NCBI RefSeq assembly: GCF_000403455.2
Contig: NZ_KE159792.1
Span: 105,346 to 169,345 of the forward strand
DNA from: Dorea sp. 5-2
Lineage (GTDB): Bacteria; Bacillota; Clostridia; Lachnospirales; Lachnospiraceae
Length of the DNA stretch: 64,000 nucleotides
Direction of reading: 5' to 3'
The notes beneath the pieces are model-generated. The model did no database searches and was not told the origin of the DNA. It worked only from the letters and a program-made list of their open reading frames with translations. Of this stretch, positions 1 to 7,580 are shown piece by piece (within the stretch, counting starts at the first letter, position 1; each line of letters opens with the position of its first letter). The translations under genes and the position numbers were made by a program.

Positions 1-300
1 GACTTCGGAGAAGAGGACTTTGAAGAGGAAGAGGACTTCGGAGAAGAGGACTTTGAAGAGGAAGATTTTGAAGAAGACGACTTTGATGATGTAGAGGATT
101 ACATAGAAGAAGACGAGGAATTTGGAGATGATATAGAAGAAGACGATTTTGAAGAAGATGATTATGAAGAGGATGAGCTTGAGGAAGAAGAGTTTGAGGA
201 AGAAGAGCTTGAAGAAGAGGTAGAAGAAGAAGGCTTTGAAGAAGAGGATTTTGAGGAGGAAGAAGACCTTGAGATCGAGGAGCCGTCGGAGGAAGAGATC
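1..300 (+). repeat. Acidic low-complexity coding repeat
   Basis: Purine-rich degenerate repeat coding for D/E-F/Y-E-E units. Bases 1-33 are repeated almost exactly from base 34. The unit then drifts. It lies inside the partial ATPase gene and is liable to length change by slippage, although the near-triplet unit keeps the frame. Confidence 0.7.
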
Positions 301-1167
301 CAGGCGAGGATTAAAAAATCAAAAGGAAAGGGAGTTCCTTTTGATACAGGGTTCGTTGTTACCGGAAGGTATGACCTTAACGCTACCAGTGAGATCGGCT
401 TGAAGGCAGGGCTTACGGAAGAGCAGAAGAAACTGTTCTCTTACTTTGTTCCGGTAAGGGGGATGAGTGAACAGATCGTGGAAGTGCTTGATAATGACAG
501 AAGAGCGAGAAAGGAAGGGACTTCCAAAACAGGTAATCTTCTTGTAATAGGACGCAAAGGATCCGGTAAGACCGTGCTGGCGGTAGATATCGTGAAGGCG
601 ATCCAGAAGCAGAGAAACCTGAAACAGGGCAAAGTCGCTATCGTTACAGGCGAGTCTCTGAATAAGAAGGAATTGACGAATATCATCCAGAAGCTCCGCG
701 GCGGAGCGATCATCATTGAGAAAGCGGGGAAACTGAACTCAAGGACAGTTAAGGAGCTGAATCACCTGATGGAGAAGAAGACAGGCGAGCTGCTGTTCGT
801 CCTGGAGGATCAGAGAAAACCTTTGGAGCGTGTCCTCACGGCGAATCCGGAGTTCAAGAAGAAGTTCACTTCCAAACTGGAGCTGCCGATCTTCATCAAT
901 GATGAGCTGGTAACATTTGGGCAGACTTATGCAAAGGAAAATGGCTACAAGCTGGATGAGATGGGAATCCTTGCCCTATATAGCAGGATTGACGTCATGC
1001 AGCGTGAGGATCATGCCGTATCCGTAGCAGAAGTTAAGGATATCATGGATGAAGCGATCGAGCATTCGCAGAAAGCGAATGTAAAGCACCTGGCGCGAAG
1101 GGTATTCGGCAGAAGTACAGACGAGTCTGACAGAATTATTCTGAAAGAAGAAGATTTTAAGATTTAA
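1..1167 (+). CDS. P-loop ATPase with long acidic repeat region (5' end outside window)
   Basis: The frame is open from base 1, so the start lies upstream and 388 residues are visible. The first ~95 residues are almost only Glu, Asp and Phe with scattered Gly, Leu and Val, a low-complexity acidic tract. After a short basic linker comes a folded domain with a Walker A motif GRKGSGKT (bases ~550-573) and a hydrophobic strand GGAIIIEKAG that could be the Walker B region. A TTG at 400 is in frame, but the acidic tract reads straight into it, so it is unlikely to be the start. I cannot name the family; AAA-type ATPase is as far as the motifs go. A strong terminator follows. The role is unknown. Confidence 0.75.
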   Translation, partial: DFGEEDFEEEEDFGEEDFEEEDFEEDDFDDVEDYIEEDEEFGDDIEEDDFEEDDYEEDELEEEEFEEEELEEEVEEEGFEEEDFEEEEDLEIEEPSEEEIQARIKKSKGKGVPFDTGFVVTGRYDLNATSEIGLKAGLTEEQKKLFSYFVPVRGMSEQIVEVLDNDRRARKEGTSKTGNLLVIGRKGSGKTVLAVDIVKAIQKQRNLKQGKVAIVTGESLNKKELTNIIQKLRGGAIIIEKAGKLNSRTVKELNHLMEKKTGELLFVLEDQRKPLERVLTANPEFKKKFTSKLELPIFINDELVTFGQTYAKENGYKLDEMGILALYSRIDVMQREDHAVSVAEVKDIMDEAIEHSQKANVKHLARRVFGRSTDESDRIILKEEDFKI

Positions 1168-1172
1168 TTATA

Positions 1173-1221
1173 AAAAAGAAAGGGTTTTGACAGATAAGAT
1201 TGTCCAAAACTCTTTCTTTTT
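1173..1221 (+). terminator. Rho-independent terminator after the ATPase gene
   Basis: A long inverted repeat (AAAGAAAGGGTTTTG-ACA against TGTCCAAAACTCTTTCTTT, loop around 1194-1200) ends in a T run at 1217-1221. It starts a few bases after the ATPase stop codon and precedes the glgB promoter. Confidence 0.8.
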
Positions 1222-1235
1222 GCGTCAGTCTAAAG

Positions 1236-1241
1236 TATAAT
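1236..1241 (+). promoter_or_regulatory. Candidate -10 box for glgB
   Basis: A perfect TATAAT lies 36 bases before the glgB start, just after the upstream terminator. The -35 position (1213-1218) is poor because it falls in the terminator T-rich arm, so this is only a likely promoter. Confidence 0.4.
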
Positions 1242-1276
1242 AAGAGATATCCTAACAGAATGTGAGGTATGAGGAA

Positions 1277-3187
1277 ATGGCAGAAAAAAGGAAAAAACCA
1301 TATGAGATCGGCGAGCTGGACCATTATCTTCTGGGACAGGGGAATCATTATGAGATCTATAAAAAGATGGGTGCTCATAAGGTGAAGAAAGGAAAGAAAG
1401 AAGGCGTATATTTTGCGGTATGGGCACCTCATGCACGTTCGGTATCCGTGGTGGGAGATTTTAATGATTGGGATATGGAAGCGAATCCGATGGAGAGAGG
1501 GGAGCCGCTTGGTATATACACTTGTTTTATTCCGGATATTGAAGAGTATGCCCTGTACAAATATTGTGTAGAAACTTATACGGGCGAGTATGTGTTCAAA
1601 GCGGACCCGTACGGAACATACGCGGAGCTGCGGCCGGGCACGGCGTCCAGGGTAGCGGATCTTGCGAAGATCAAGTGGACGGATGAAACCTGGATGGAGA
1701 ACCGGAAGAAATGGAAGCATACGGAGCAGCCTATGTCTGTCTATGAGGCGCATATTGGTTCGTGGAAACGTCATCTCGGAAGGGAAGATGAGGGCTTCTA
1801 TAATTACCGGGAGTTTGGGAAAGAGATCGCGAAATACCTGAAGGATATGGGCTACACCCATGTGGAGCTGATCGGGATCGCGGAGCATCCTTTCGACGGT
1901 TCCTGGGGGTATCAGGTGATCGGATATTTTGCGCCGACTTCAAGATATGGGACTCCGGAGGATTTTGCATGGATGATCAATTATCTTCACCGGAACAAGA
2001 TCGGAGTGATCCTGGACTGGGTACCGGCACATTTCCCAAGAGATATACATGGGTTGGCTGATTTCGACGGGACGCCGACTTATGAGTATGCAGATCCGAA
2101 GAAAGGTGAGCATCCGGACTGGGGCACGAAGATCTTTGACTATGGTAAGAATGAAGTGCGTAATTTCCTGATCTCGAACGCGCTGTACTGGATCGAACAG
2201 TTCCATGTGGACGGACTTCGGGTGGATGCGGTGGCGTCCATGCTGTATCTGGATTACGGTAAGCAGGATGGCCAGTGGATCGCGAATAAATACGGCGGCA
2301 ATAAGAATCTGGAAGCGATCGAATTCTTCAAACACCTGAATTCTGTTGTGCTTGGTAGACATCCCGGGGCGCTTATGATCGCGGAGGAATCGACGGCATG
2401 GCCGATGGTAACCGGGAATGTGGAAGACGACGGACTGGGATTCAGCCTGAAGTGGAATATGGGATGGATGCATGATTTCACGGAGTATATGAAGCTAGAT
2501 CCGTATTTTAGAAAAGACCATCATAATCAGATGACGTTTGCCATGAGCTATGCGTACAGTGAGAAATATATCCTGGTGTTGTCTCATGACGAGGTGGTTC
2601 ATCTGAAGTGCTCCATGCTCAATAAGATGCCGGGGCTTGGATTTGACAAATTTGCGAATCTGAAGGTCGGATACGCGTTTATGATGGGGCATGCAGGCAA
2701 GAAGCTTCTGTTCATGGGACAGGAGTTCGCACAGCTTCGGGAATGGAGTGAAGAAAGAGAACTTGACTGGTTCCTTCTGGCAGAGAAGGAACACCAGCAG
2801 ATCCAGAATTGGGTGAAAGACCTTCTGCATCTATATAAACGGAACAGAGCGTTGTACGAATTAGACGACAGCTGGGAAGGATTTGAGTGGATCAATGCAG
2901 ATGATGCCAGCAGAAGTATCTTCAGTTTCGTGAGACATTCGAAAGGGAAGAAGAAGAATCTGTTATTTGTATGTAACTTTACGCCGATGGCTAGAGAGGA
3001 TTACCGGGTCGGGGTGCCGAGAAAGAAGCAGTACAAACTGATCATGAACAGTGATGATGTGAAGTACGGTGGGAAAGGTGAGGAACGTCCGGCGGTATAT
3101 AAGGCAGTGAAGCAGGAATGTGACGGAAGGCCATTCTCATTTGCTTATAAGCTGCCGCCATATGGAGTGGCGATCTTTGAGTTTTAA
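1277..3187 (+). CDS. glgB: 1,4-alpha-glucan branching enzyme
   Basis: GlgB cuts alpha-1,4-glucan chains and re-attaches the piece as an alpha-1,6 branch during glycogen synthesis in the cytoplasm. The 636-residue protein has an N-terminal CBM48-like module (GVYFAVWAPHARSVSVVGDFNDW) and the GH13 catalytic regions in order: DWVPAHFP, GLRVDAVAS (nucleophile Asp), AEESTAWP (acid/base Glu) and LSHDEVVH. Length and motifs fit complete GlgB. ATG 1277 is preferred over the in-frame GTG at 1262, because the GAGG at 1264-1267 is properly spaced from the ATG and overlaps the GTG. No other glycogen gene is next to it. A convergent hairpin follows. Confidence 0.95.
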   Translation: MAEKRKKPYEIGELDHYLLGQGNHYEIYKKMGAHKVKKGKKEGVYFAVWAPHARSVSVVGDFNDWDMEANPMERGEPLGIYTCFIPDIEEYALYKYCVETYTGEYVFKADPYGTYAELRPGTASRVADLAKIKWTDETWMENRKKWKHTEQPMSVYEAHIGSWKRHLGREDEGFYNYREFGKEIAKYLKDMGYTHVELIGIAEHPFDGSWGYQVIGYFAPTSRYGTPEDFAWMINYLHRNKIGVILDWVPAHFPRDIHGLADFDGTPTYEYADPKKGEHPDWGTKIFDYGKNEVRNFLISNALYWIEQFHVDGLRVDAVASMLYLDYGKQDGQWIANKYGGNKNLEAIEFFKHLNSVVLGRHPGALMIAEESTAWPMVTGNVEDDGLGFSLKWNMGWMHDFTEYMKLDPYFRKDHHNQMTFAMSYAYSEKYILVLSHDEVVHLKCSMLNKMPGLGFDKFANLKVGYAFMMGHAGKKLLFMGQEFAQLREWSEERELDWFLLAEKEHQQIQNWVKDLLHLYKRNRALYELDDSWEGFEWINADDASRSIFSFVRHSKGKKKNLLFVCNFTPMAREDYRVGVPRKKQYKLIMNSDDVKYGGKGEERPAVYKAVKQECDGRPFSFAYKLPPYGVAIFEF

Positions 3188-3201
3188 GCGCGGCTGAAGA
3201 A

Positions 3202-3271
3202 AAGCGGCTGTTGCGAAATTACGGTTATACATCGAATATGGTGTATAACCTGCATTTCGCAACAGCCGCTT
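3202..3271 (-). terminator. Large bidirectional hairpin between glgB and the DUF1002 gene
   Basis: A perfect 18-bp stem (3202-3219 with 3254-3271) encloses a second 8-bp stem (3223-3230 with 3243-3250). Read on the minus strand it ends in a T-rich run, so it should terminate the DUF1002 gene. It also lies just behind the glgB stop and can serve both convergent genes. Confidence 0.8.
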
Positions 3272-3277
3272 ATTGTA

Positions 3278-4612
3278 TTAGTTTGCCGTATTGGAATCGG
3301 TAGTTCCATCCGTTGCAGAACCAGATGGATCCGTGCCGTCTGGCTGGCTGCCTTCTGTTAGAGAAGCATCTGCCGGACTGGCGTCATCGGGCGCTGCTCC
3401 GCCGTCTGTTGGATCGGCAGTGTCGTCCAGGAGAGAGTTGTCGGATTCTTCATCGGACAGAATATCGTCCGTATTGTCCGTGCCGTCCGGATCGTCCGTG
3501 CCGTCTGGGTTCTCTGTATCTTCGGTCTCATTTGCATCTTTGTTCTCTTCGAGATCTGTATCTTCTTCGTCCGCAGTCTCGTCTTCCGCATCTTCATCAT
3601 TGCCGCCGAAGAGTCCCTTGAAGAAGCCTGTGACTTTGTCCCAGAAGCCTTCTTTTTCTTCGGTGTCGCTGTCTAATGCCTCCAACGTGTTGTTGATAAC
3701 GGCGTCCGGTCCAAGGATATCGTCATTGGTGTCGTTGATGATACCGCCGTCGCTTGTCTCGCCGCCTCCGGTGAAGATGTTCTTGACGGAATTCCAAAGG
3801 TTAGAGAAGAAACCGCTTTCACTGGCTTTGCCCTCCAGATTCTCCAGAGTTTGCTGAAGTGATTTCACATCATAATCATACTGTGCAATGTTCTGCATCA
3901 GAGAATTGATCTTTGCCATCTGTTCTTCTGTGAGCGTGATATTATAAGTCTTTGCGGCATTGTCAATGGCGTCGTTGATAGCGCCTTCGTCGGTCAGGCC
4001 TTCTTTGATGACCTCCTGTTTTACTTCGTTCATCAGATCGGTTGCCTCTTTATTGCCGATCGTGTCTGCAAGCTCTCCGGTTGTCACGAGCTCTTCCGTA
4101 GCTGCGGCCTTCTGTTCTTCGCTCAGTGTGGTGCCGCTTGCTTTCTCGTATGCCATCATGATCCCGGTCAGCGCGCCGGTGCCGGATACTTCAATAGGAG
4201 AAGCCGCGACGACGTTACAGTTCTCAACCCCTGAAGTCAGCAGCGTGCTTGCGATCATGGAGCTTGTCACAAATGTCAGATTCCCGACTTTGACCTGGAT
4301 ACCGCCGCTGGTGGTCGGCTCCACGTAAGAACAGCTGTAAGTGCGTGTTCCGATCTGTGCTTCGGACGCAATCCCTTCCATGTATTTTCTTTCGTCGGTA
4401 TTCGTAACTTCGATGGTGTCTACTTTGTCAGCCGTTGTTCCGAAATATTTATACATAGATGCCTTTTGTTCTTCTGACAGATTGGCGCCGAGTGTGACGA
4501 CTTTAGAACTGTCTGCTTTTGCTACCATAGGAAGGCTTGTGCATGTCAAAGCGGCAGCCATCATAACTGGTATGATCTTCTTTACATTCTTCATAATGTG
4601 CGGTGTAATCAC
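3278..4612 (-). CDS. DUF1002 domain secreted protein with acidic tail
   Basis: This 444-residue protein starts at a GTG with a good AGGGGG site a few bases upstream. It has an N-terminal signal peptide (basic KNVKK, then PVMMAAALTCTSLPMVAKA). The middle, from about residue 35 to 270, matches the DUF1002 family (YpuA of Bacillus): LGANLSEEQKASMYKYFG, then QIGTRTYSCSYVEPT and GVENCNVVAASPIEVSGTGA. The last ~150 residues are acidic and rich in Asp, Glu, Thr, Gly and Pro, with repeated DGTD/DPDGTD units, and look unfolded. The family's role is unknown; export across the membrane is inferred from the signal. It is monocistronic, with its own promoter and terminator. Confidence 0.85.
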   Translation of the reverse strand: MITPHIMKNVKKIIPVMMAAALTCTSLPMVAKADSSKVVTLGANLSEEQKASMYKYFGTTADKVDTIEVTNTDERKYMEGIASEAQIGTRTYSCSYVEPTTSGGIQVKVGNLTFVTSSMIASTLLTSGVENCNVVAASPIEVSGTGALTGIMMAYEKASGTTLSEEQKAAATEELVTTGELADTIGNKEATDLMNEVKQEVIKEGLTDEGAINDAIDNAAKTYNITLTEEQMAKINSLMQNIAQYDYDVKSLQQTLENLEGKASESGFFSNLWNSVKNIFTGGGETSDGGIINDTNDDILGPDAVINNTLEALDSDTEEKEGFWDKVTGFFKGLFGGNDEDAEDETADEEDTDLEENKDANETEDTENPDGTDDPDGTDNTDDILSDEESDNSLLDDTADPTDGGAAPDDASPADASLTEGSQPDGTDPSGSATDGTTDSNTAN

Positions 4613-4642
4613 CTATACCCCCTTTTTTCTTAAGTCCTACAT

Positions 4643-4670
4643 AATATAACACATTCTACAGTATTTGCAA
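4643..4670 (-). promoter_or_regulatory. Candidate sigma-A promoter of the DUF1002 gene
   Basis: On the minus strand TTGCAA (4665-4670) and TATATT (4643-4648) are separated by 16 bases, about 30 bases upstream of the GTG start. Confidence 0.5.
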
Positions 4671-4682
4671 ATAAAATATGCC

Positions 4683-5006
4683 TTAACTATTTCTAAAGAT
4701 TTTTTGTAGACGCTGTTCGAATATGCCTTCATCAATGATCCCGTGCATGGAGCCGAGACAATGTCCGCGTTGGAAAAAGACGAAGGTTGGGACGGTATCG
4801 GCTTCGTAATGGGCGGCGAGCAGAGGGGATTCGTCGATCTCTGCTTCGCAGAATTTGATGCGTCCCCGGTATTTTTTTTCGATTTCCTCTATCATCGGCT
4901 TCATCATGGCACATTTGCCGCACCATACGGCGTAGAACATGACAACGACCGGAAGGGAGCCGCGCCCTGTCTCGGCGGAAAAGTTTTTGGATGTCAGATG
5001 TTGCAT
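4683..5006 (-). CDS. Thioredoxin
   Basis: A 107-residue thioredoxin-fold protein. The redox motif is WCGKC in VMFYAVWCGKCAMMKP, and the cis-proline loop is seen in ADTVPTFVFF. It should reduce protein disulfides in the cytoplasm; CGKC in place of CGPC may shift its redox potential. ATG 5006 was chosen because GAGG (5014-5017) sits at proper spacing, while the upstream in-frame extension has no such site. It lies downstream of trmB on the same strand with a 176-base gap holding a possible small gene. No thioredoxin reductase gene is near. Confidence 0.88.
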   Translation of the reverse strand: MQHLTSKNFSAETGRGSLPVVVMFYAVWCGKCAMMKPMIEEIEKKYRGRIKFCEAEIDESPLLAAHYEADTVPTFVFFQRGHCLGSMHGIIDEGIFEQRLQKIFRNS

Positions 5007-5032
5007 AACACTTACCTCTCTTGGTCTTAAGA

Positions 5033-5173
5033 TCAGCAGCCGGGATTTAGTGTGCGGCATACTTCATCCATAGATTTCCTCAGACAAGAGAGTTTCTTGT
5101 GGAGTCCTTTCCTGTGATAAGTGAATTCACAGATCTTCTGCCGTAAGCTTTTCCTTCTTTTTCTGCATCCCAT
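5033..5173 (-). CDS. Possible small basic protein between trmB and thioredoxin
   Basis: A 46-codon frame begins ten bases after the trmB stop with GAGG seven bases before its ATG. It encodes a very basic peptide with four cysteines (starts MGCRKRRKSLRQK, ends NPGC). It could be a translated small gene coupled to trmB. I do not recognise it. The frame could also be chance in a 176-base gap. Confidence 0.35.
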   Translation of the reverse strand: MGCRKRRKSLRQKICEFTYHRKGLHKKLSCLRKSMDEVCRTLNPGC

Positions 5174-5182
5174 ATGCGTACC

Positions 5183-5938
5183 TCAGGACATTATTTCTTC
5201 TATACTATATATGCAGGAGAAGGCGGTTTTGTGAGTAGTAGCAATTAATTTGCAGATCGGATTTCCCAGAGAAGAGAATTTTTCTTCATATTCGGTCATG
5301 ATATTCCCCTGGTTCATTACCGTGTCCCGATGCAAGTCGAAGGTATGGCGATCCATCACGAAGAAGGGGCTTTCAAGAACTTCTGTCACAGAGAAATCAA
5401 AGAGCGCGCGGTTATCCGTCTTGAATTCGATGGCGCCGCCGTCCGATAGGATCTTATGGTACCGAGCCAGGAATTCTTTGGAGGTAAGACGCCTTGAGGC
5501 ATGTCTGGATTTGGGCCAGGGGTCGGAAAAGTTCAGGTAGATCCGGTCGATCTCGCCTGGTGCAAATACATCTGGGACATTGCGTGCATCCATACAGATG
5601 AAGCGGATATTGGAAATTCCCGGCTTGTCTGCCGGCGCATGATCGTCTGGCAATTTTCCTTGGGCGGGTATCTTGGCGCTGCCGCCTTCGCTCTGGAACC
5701 TTTCCACCGCCCGGAGCAGCACGCTTGAGTACCGTTCGATCCCAATATAATTAATGTCCGGGTTCTTTGCGGCGAGGGTCAGCAGGAACTGTCCTTTCCC
5801 CATTCCGATCTCTATATGGATCGGGCGGGGATTGCCAAATATTTCCCGCCACCTGCCGCGGTATTCTGTTTCATCTTTAACAACTTCTTTACACGCGTCC
5901 AGTACGCTGCCGGCGCGTGGAATATTTCTTAGGCGCAT
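5183..5938 (-). CDS. trmB: tRNA (guanine-N7-)-methyltransferase
   Basis: TrmB makes m7G46 in the variable loop of tRNAs using S-adenosylmethionine. The 251-residue protein shows the SAM-binding stretch HIEIGMGKGQFLLTLA, the acidic strand end YIGIERYSSVLLRA and the family signature NFSDPWPKSRHASRRL, with a late FKTDNRALFDF. The start at 5938 follows a GGGAGGG at seven bases; the longer upstream frame lacks such a site. It contains an insert (about residues 85-105, Lys/Asp/Pro-rich) that not all TrmB proteins have. It is divergent from the V-ATPase operon. Confidence 0.93.
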   Translation of the reverse strand: MRLRNIPRAGSVLDACKEVVKDETEYRGRWREIFGNPRPIHIEIGMGKGQFLLTLAAKNPDINYIGIERYSSVLLRAVERFQSEGGSAKIPAQGKLPDDHAPADKPGISNIRFICMDARNVPDVFAPGEIDRIYLNFSDPWPKSRHASRRLTSKEFLARYHKILSDGGAIEFKTDNRALFDFSVTEVLESPFFVMDRHTFDLHRDTVMNQGNIMTEYEEKFSSLGNPICKLIATTHKTAFSCIYSIEEIMS

Positions 5939-5982
5939 ATGCGATCCCTCCCTGTTTTCAAGTGTTTTTGTATGTTTCATAG

Positions 5983-6009
5983 TTTATAATGGGAGGGCGG
6001 AAAAGTCAA
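5983..6009 (-). promoter_or_regulatory. Candidate trmB promoter
   Basis: On the minus strand TTGACT (6004-6009) is followed by TATAAA (5983-5988). The 15-base gap is short; TAAACT two bases later gives 17. It lies 45-70 bases before the trmB start. Confidence 0.4.
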
Positions 6010-6094
6010 TTCGATATAAGTGTGTGAAATCTATAACAAAGAGCTGTTTTTTTGGTAAATTTGACTATGGAAATTTGAAAAAATCGGAGTATAT

Positions 6095-6100
6095 TATAAT
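6095..6100 (+). promoter_or_regulatory. Candidate -10 box for the V-ATPase operon
   Basis: A perfect TATAAT lies about 120 bases before the first V-ATPase gene in an otherwise gene-free stretch (5939-6218). The nearest TTGAAA is only 14 bases upstream, so the -35 is unclear. The long leader could hold regulatory structure, but I see none I can name. Confidence 0.4.
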
Positions 6101-6218
6101 TGTGTGCAAAAATGACGGGAAAGGGCACGGTTTCTATGTGATATCATGCGGTATTATACATGAAAACCTGACTGACCTGCCGGTGAACTGGAAAAAGTGG
6201 AGGAATGGAGGTGGCCAG

Positions 6219-6530
6219 GTGGACACAGTTGTCAAGAAGATAGCGGATATCGAGGAAACGGCAGAAGCGATTGTGGAGCATGCACAGGCCCAGAAGAGTG
6301 AGATCGAGAAGAGGATCCAGAACCAGAGAGACCGTTTTGACGCGGCGATCGAGGATGAGACCCGGAAGCAGTTGGAGAGGATCAGGCGGGATGCACAGGA
6401 GAAGATGGAACGGATCCTGAATGAGGAGCGGGAGAAGAACCGTTCGGCGATTGATAATCTGAAGAAGGAATTCGAGGAGAATCATACTGCATACGCCAGG
6501 GAGATCCTGTCGCATATAGCAGAGGTGTAG
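6219..6530 (+). CDS. V-type ATPase small peripheral-stalk subunit (G/H-like)
   Basis: A 103-residue, highly charged, almost entirely helical protein (EKRIQNQRDRFDAAIEDE, RRDAQEKMERILNEEREK) with heptad character, fitting the coiled-coil stalk partner of subunit E (NtpF of Enterococcus, AhaH of archaea). It starts at GTG 6219 behind GGAGG (6207-6211). The frame is open much further upstream, but that part overlaps the divergent trmB region and has no start signal. It is first in the operon, three bases before subunit C. Confidence 0.75.
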   Translation: MDTVVKKIADIEETAEAIVEHAQAQKSEIEKRIQNQRDRFDAAIEDETRKQLERIRRDAQEKMERILNEEREKNRSAIDNLKKEFEENHTAYAREILSHIAEV

Positions 6531-6533
6531 GGC

Positions 6534-7580
6534 ATGGGAAATGTAATGACATACAGCGGGCTCACCACGAAGGTGCGGGCGATGCAGGCGAAGCTTCTTA
6601 CGAAGAGGGACTTCGAGAATATCGCGAACTTAAGGAGCGTCCCGGAGGCGATCGAATATCTGAAAGGCAAACCGGCTTATGCAAGATATGTGGAGCAGAT
6701 GGATATATCGCTGTATCATAGAGGGAACATGGAGAAGATACTGTATCAATCCCTGTTCGACGACTATACGCGGATCTTCCGTTTTGCGGGAATGGAGCAG
6801 AAGAAGTTCCTGAAGCTTTACTGGAAGAGATATGAGATCGACCTGATCAATTATTGCCTGCGTATCGTATTCAACCACTATGATATGCCGTTTGATATAG
6901 AGTATAAGAAGGTGTTTTTTGATAAATATTCTCAGATATCCATAGATAAGCTTGCCACATCGAGGAACATCGCAGAATTGATCGACAACCTGAAGGATAC
7001 GGAATATTATGAACCGTTAAAACCTCTTATTGATTCGGAGAGTACGACGCTTTTTGATTATGATCTTGCGCTGGACCTGTATTATTTCTCCGAGATGTGG
7101 AGGAAGAACCGGAGGCTTCTTAAAGGAAAGGAGCGCGAGATGTATATCCGGGACTTCGGTACGAAGATCGATCTTCTGAATATACAGTGGATCTACCGTG
7201 CGAAGAAGTATTATAACATGCTTGCGCCGGACATCTATTCTCTGACGATCCCGATTCAATACAGATTAGGGATCGAGGAGTTCAAGAACCTGGTGGAGGC
7301 GCCGACGGTGGAGGAATTCGAGAAGCGGTTGGAGGATACGTATTATGCAAGGAAGTACGCGGACATCAGCGGGAAGACGCTGGAAGCCACGTATAAGGAA
7401 TGTCTGGAACGCCAGTGTATCAGCGACCGGAGACGAAATCCTTACTCTATCGCGACGGTGAACACATATCTGTTCTTGAAGGAAGAAGAGATCTACAAAT
7501 TAACTACGGCCCTTGAATGTATCCGTTACGGCTTAACTTCAAGAGAGACGTTAGGATACTTAGGAGGTGTGATTCAATGA
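6534..7580 (+). CDS. ntpC: V-type ATP synthase subunit C
   Basis: Subunit C (d-type, AC39 family) sits as a socket between the central shaft and the membrane c-ring. The 348-residue length and typical sequence (MTYSGLTTKVRAMQAKLL, NLRSVPEAIEYLKG, QWIYRAKKYYN, NPYSIATVNTYLFLKEEE) fit the family. It is soluble and has no membrane segment. ATG 6534 has GAGGTG six bases upstream. Its stop overlaps the start of subunit I (ATGA). Placement before subunit I differs from the Enterococcus order. Confidence 0.93.
   Translation: MGNVMTYSGLTTKVRAMQAKLLTKRDFENIANLRSVPEAIEYLKGKPAYARYVEQMDISLYHRGNMEKILYQSLFDDYTRIFRFAGMEQKKFLKLYWKRYEIDLINYCLRIVFNHYDMPFDIEYKKVFFDKYSQISIDKLATSRNIAELIDNLKDTEYYEPLKPLIDSESTTLFDYDLALDLYYFSEMWRKNRRLLKGKEREMYIRDFGTKIDLLNIQWIYRAKKYYNMLAPDIYSLTIPIQYRLGIEEFKNLVEAPTVEEFEKRLEDTYYARKYADISGKTLEATYKECLERQCISDRRRNPYSIATVNTYLFLKEEEIYKLTTALECIRYGLTSRETLGYLGGVIQ

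Noticed and set aside
1262..1276. Earlier GTG start for glgB
   Set aside because: The GTG overlaps the ribosome-binding GAGG that fits the ATG at 1277.
3291..3857. Long Ser-rich plus-strand frame opposite the DUF1002 tail
   Set aside because: It is the antisense image of the Asp/Glu/Thr/Pro-rich tail; it has no ribosome site and the minus-strand gene has signal peptide and family match.
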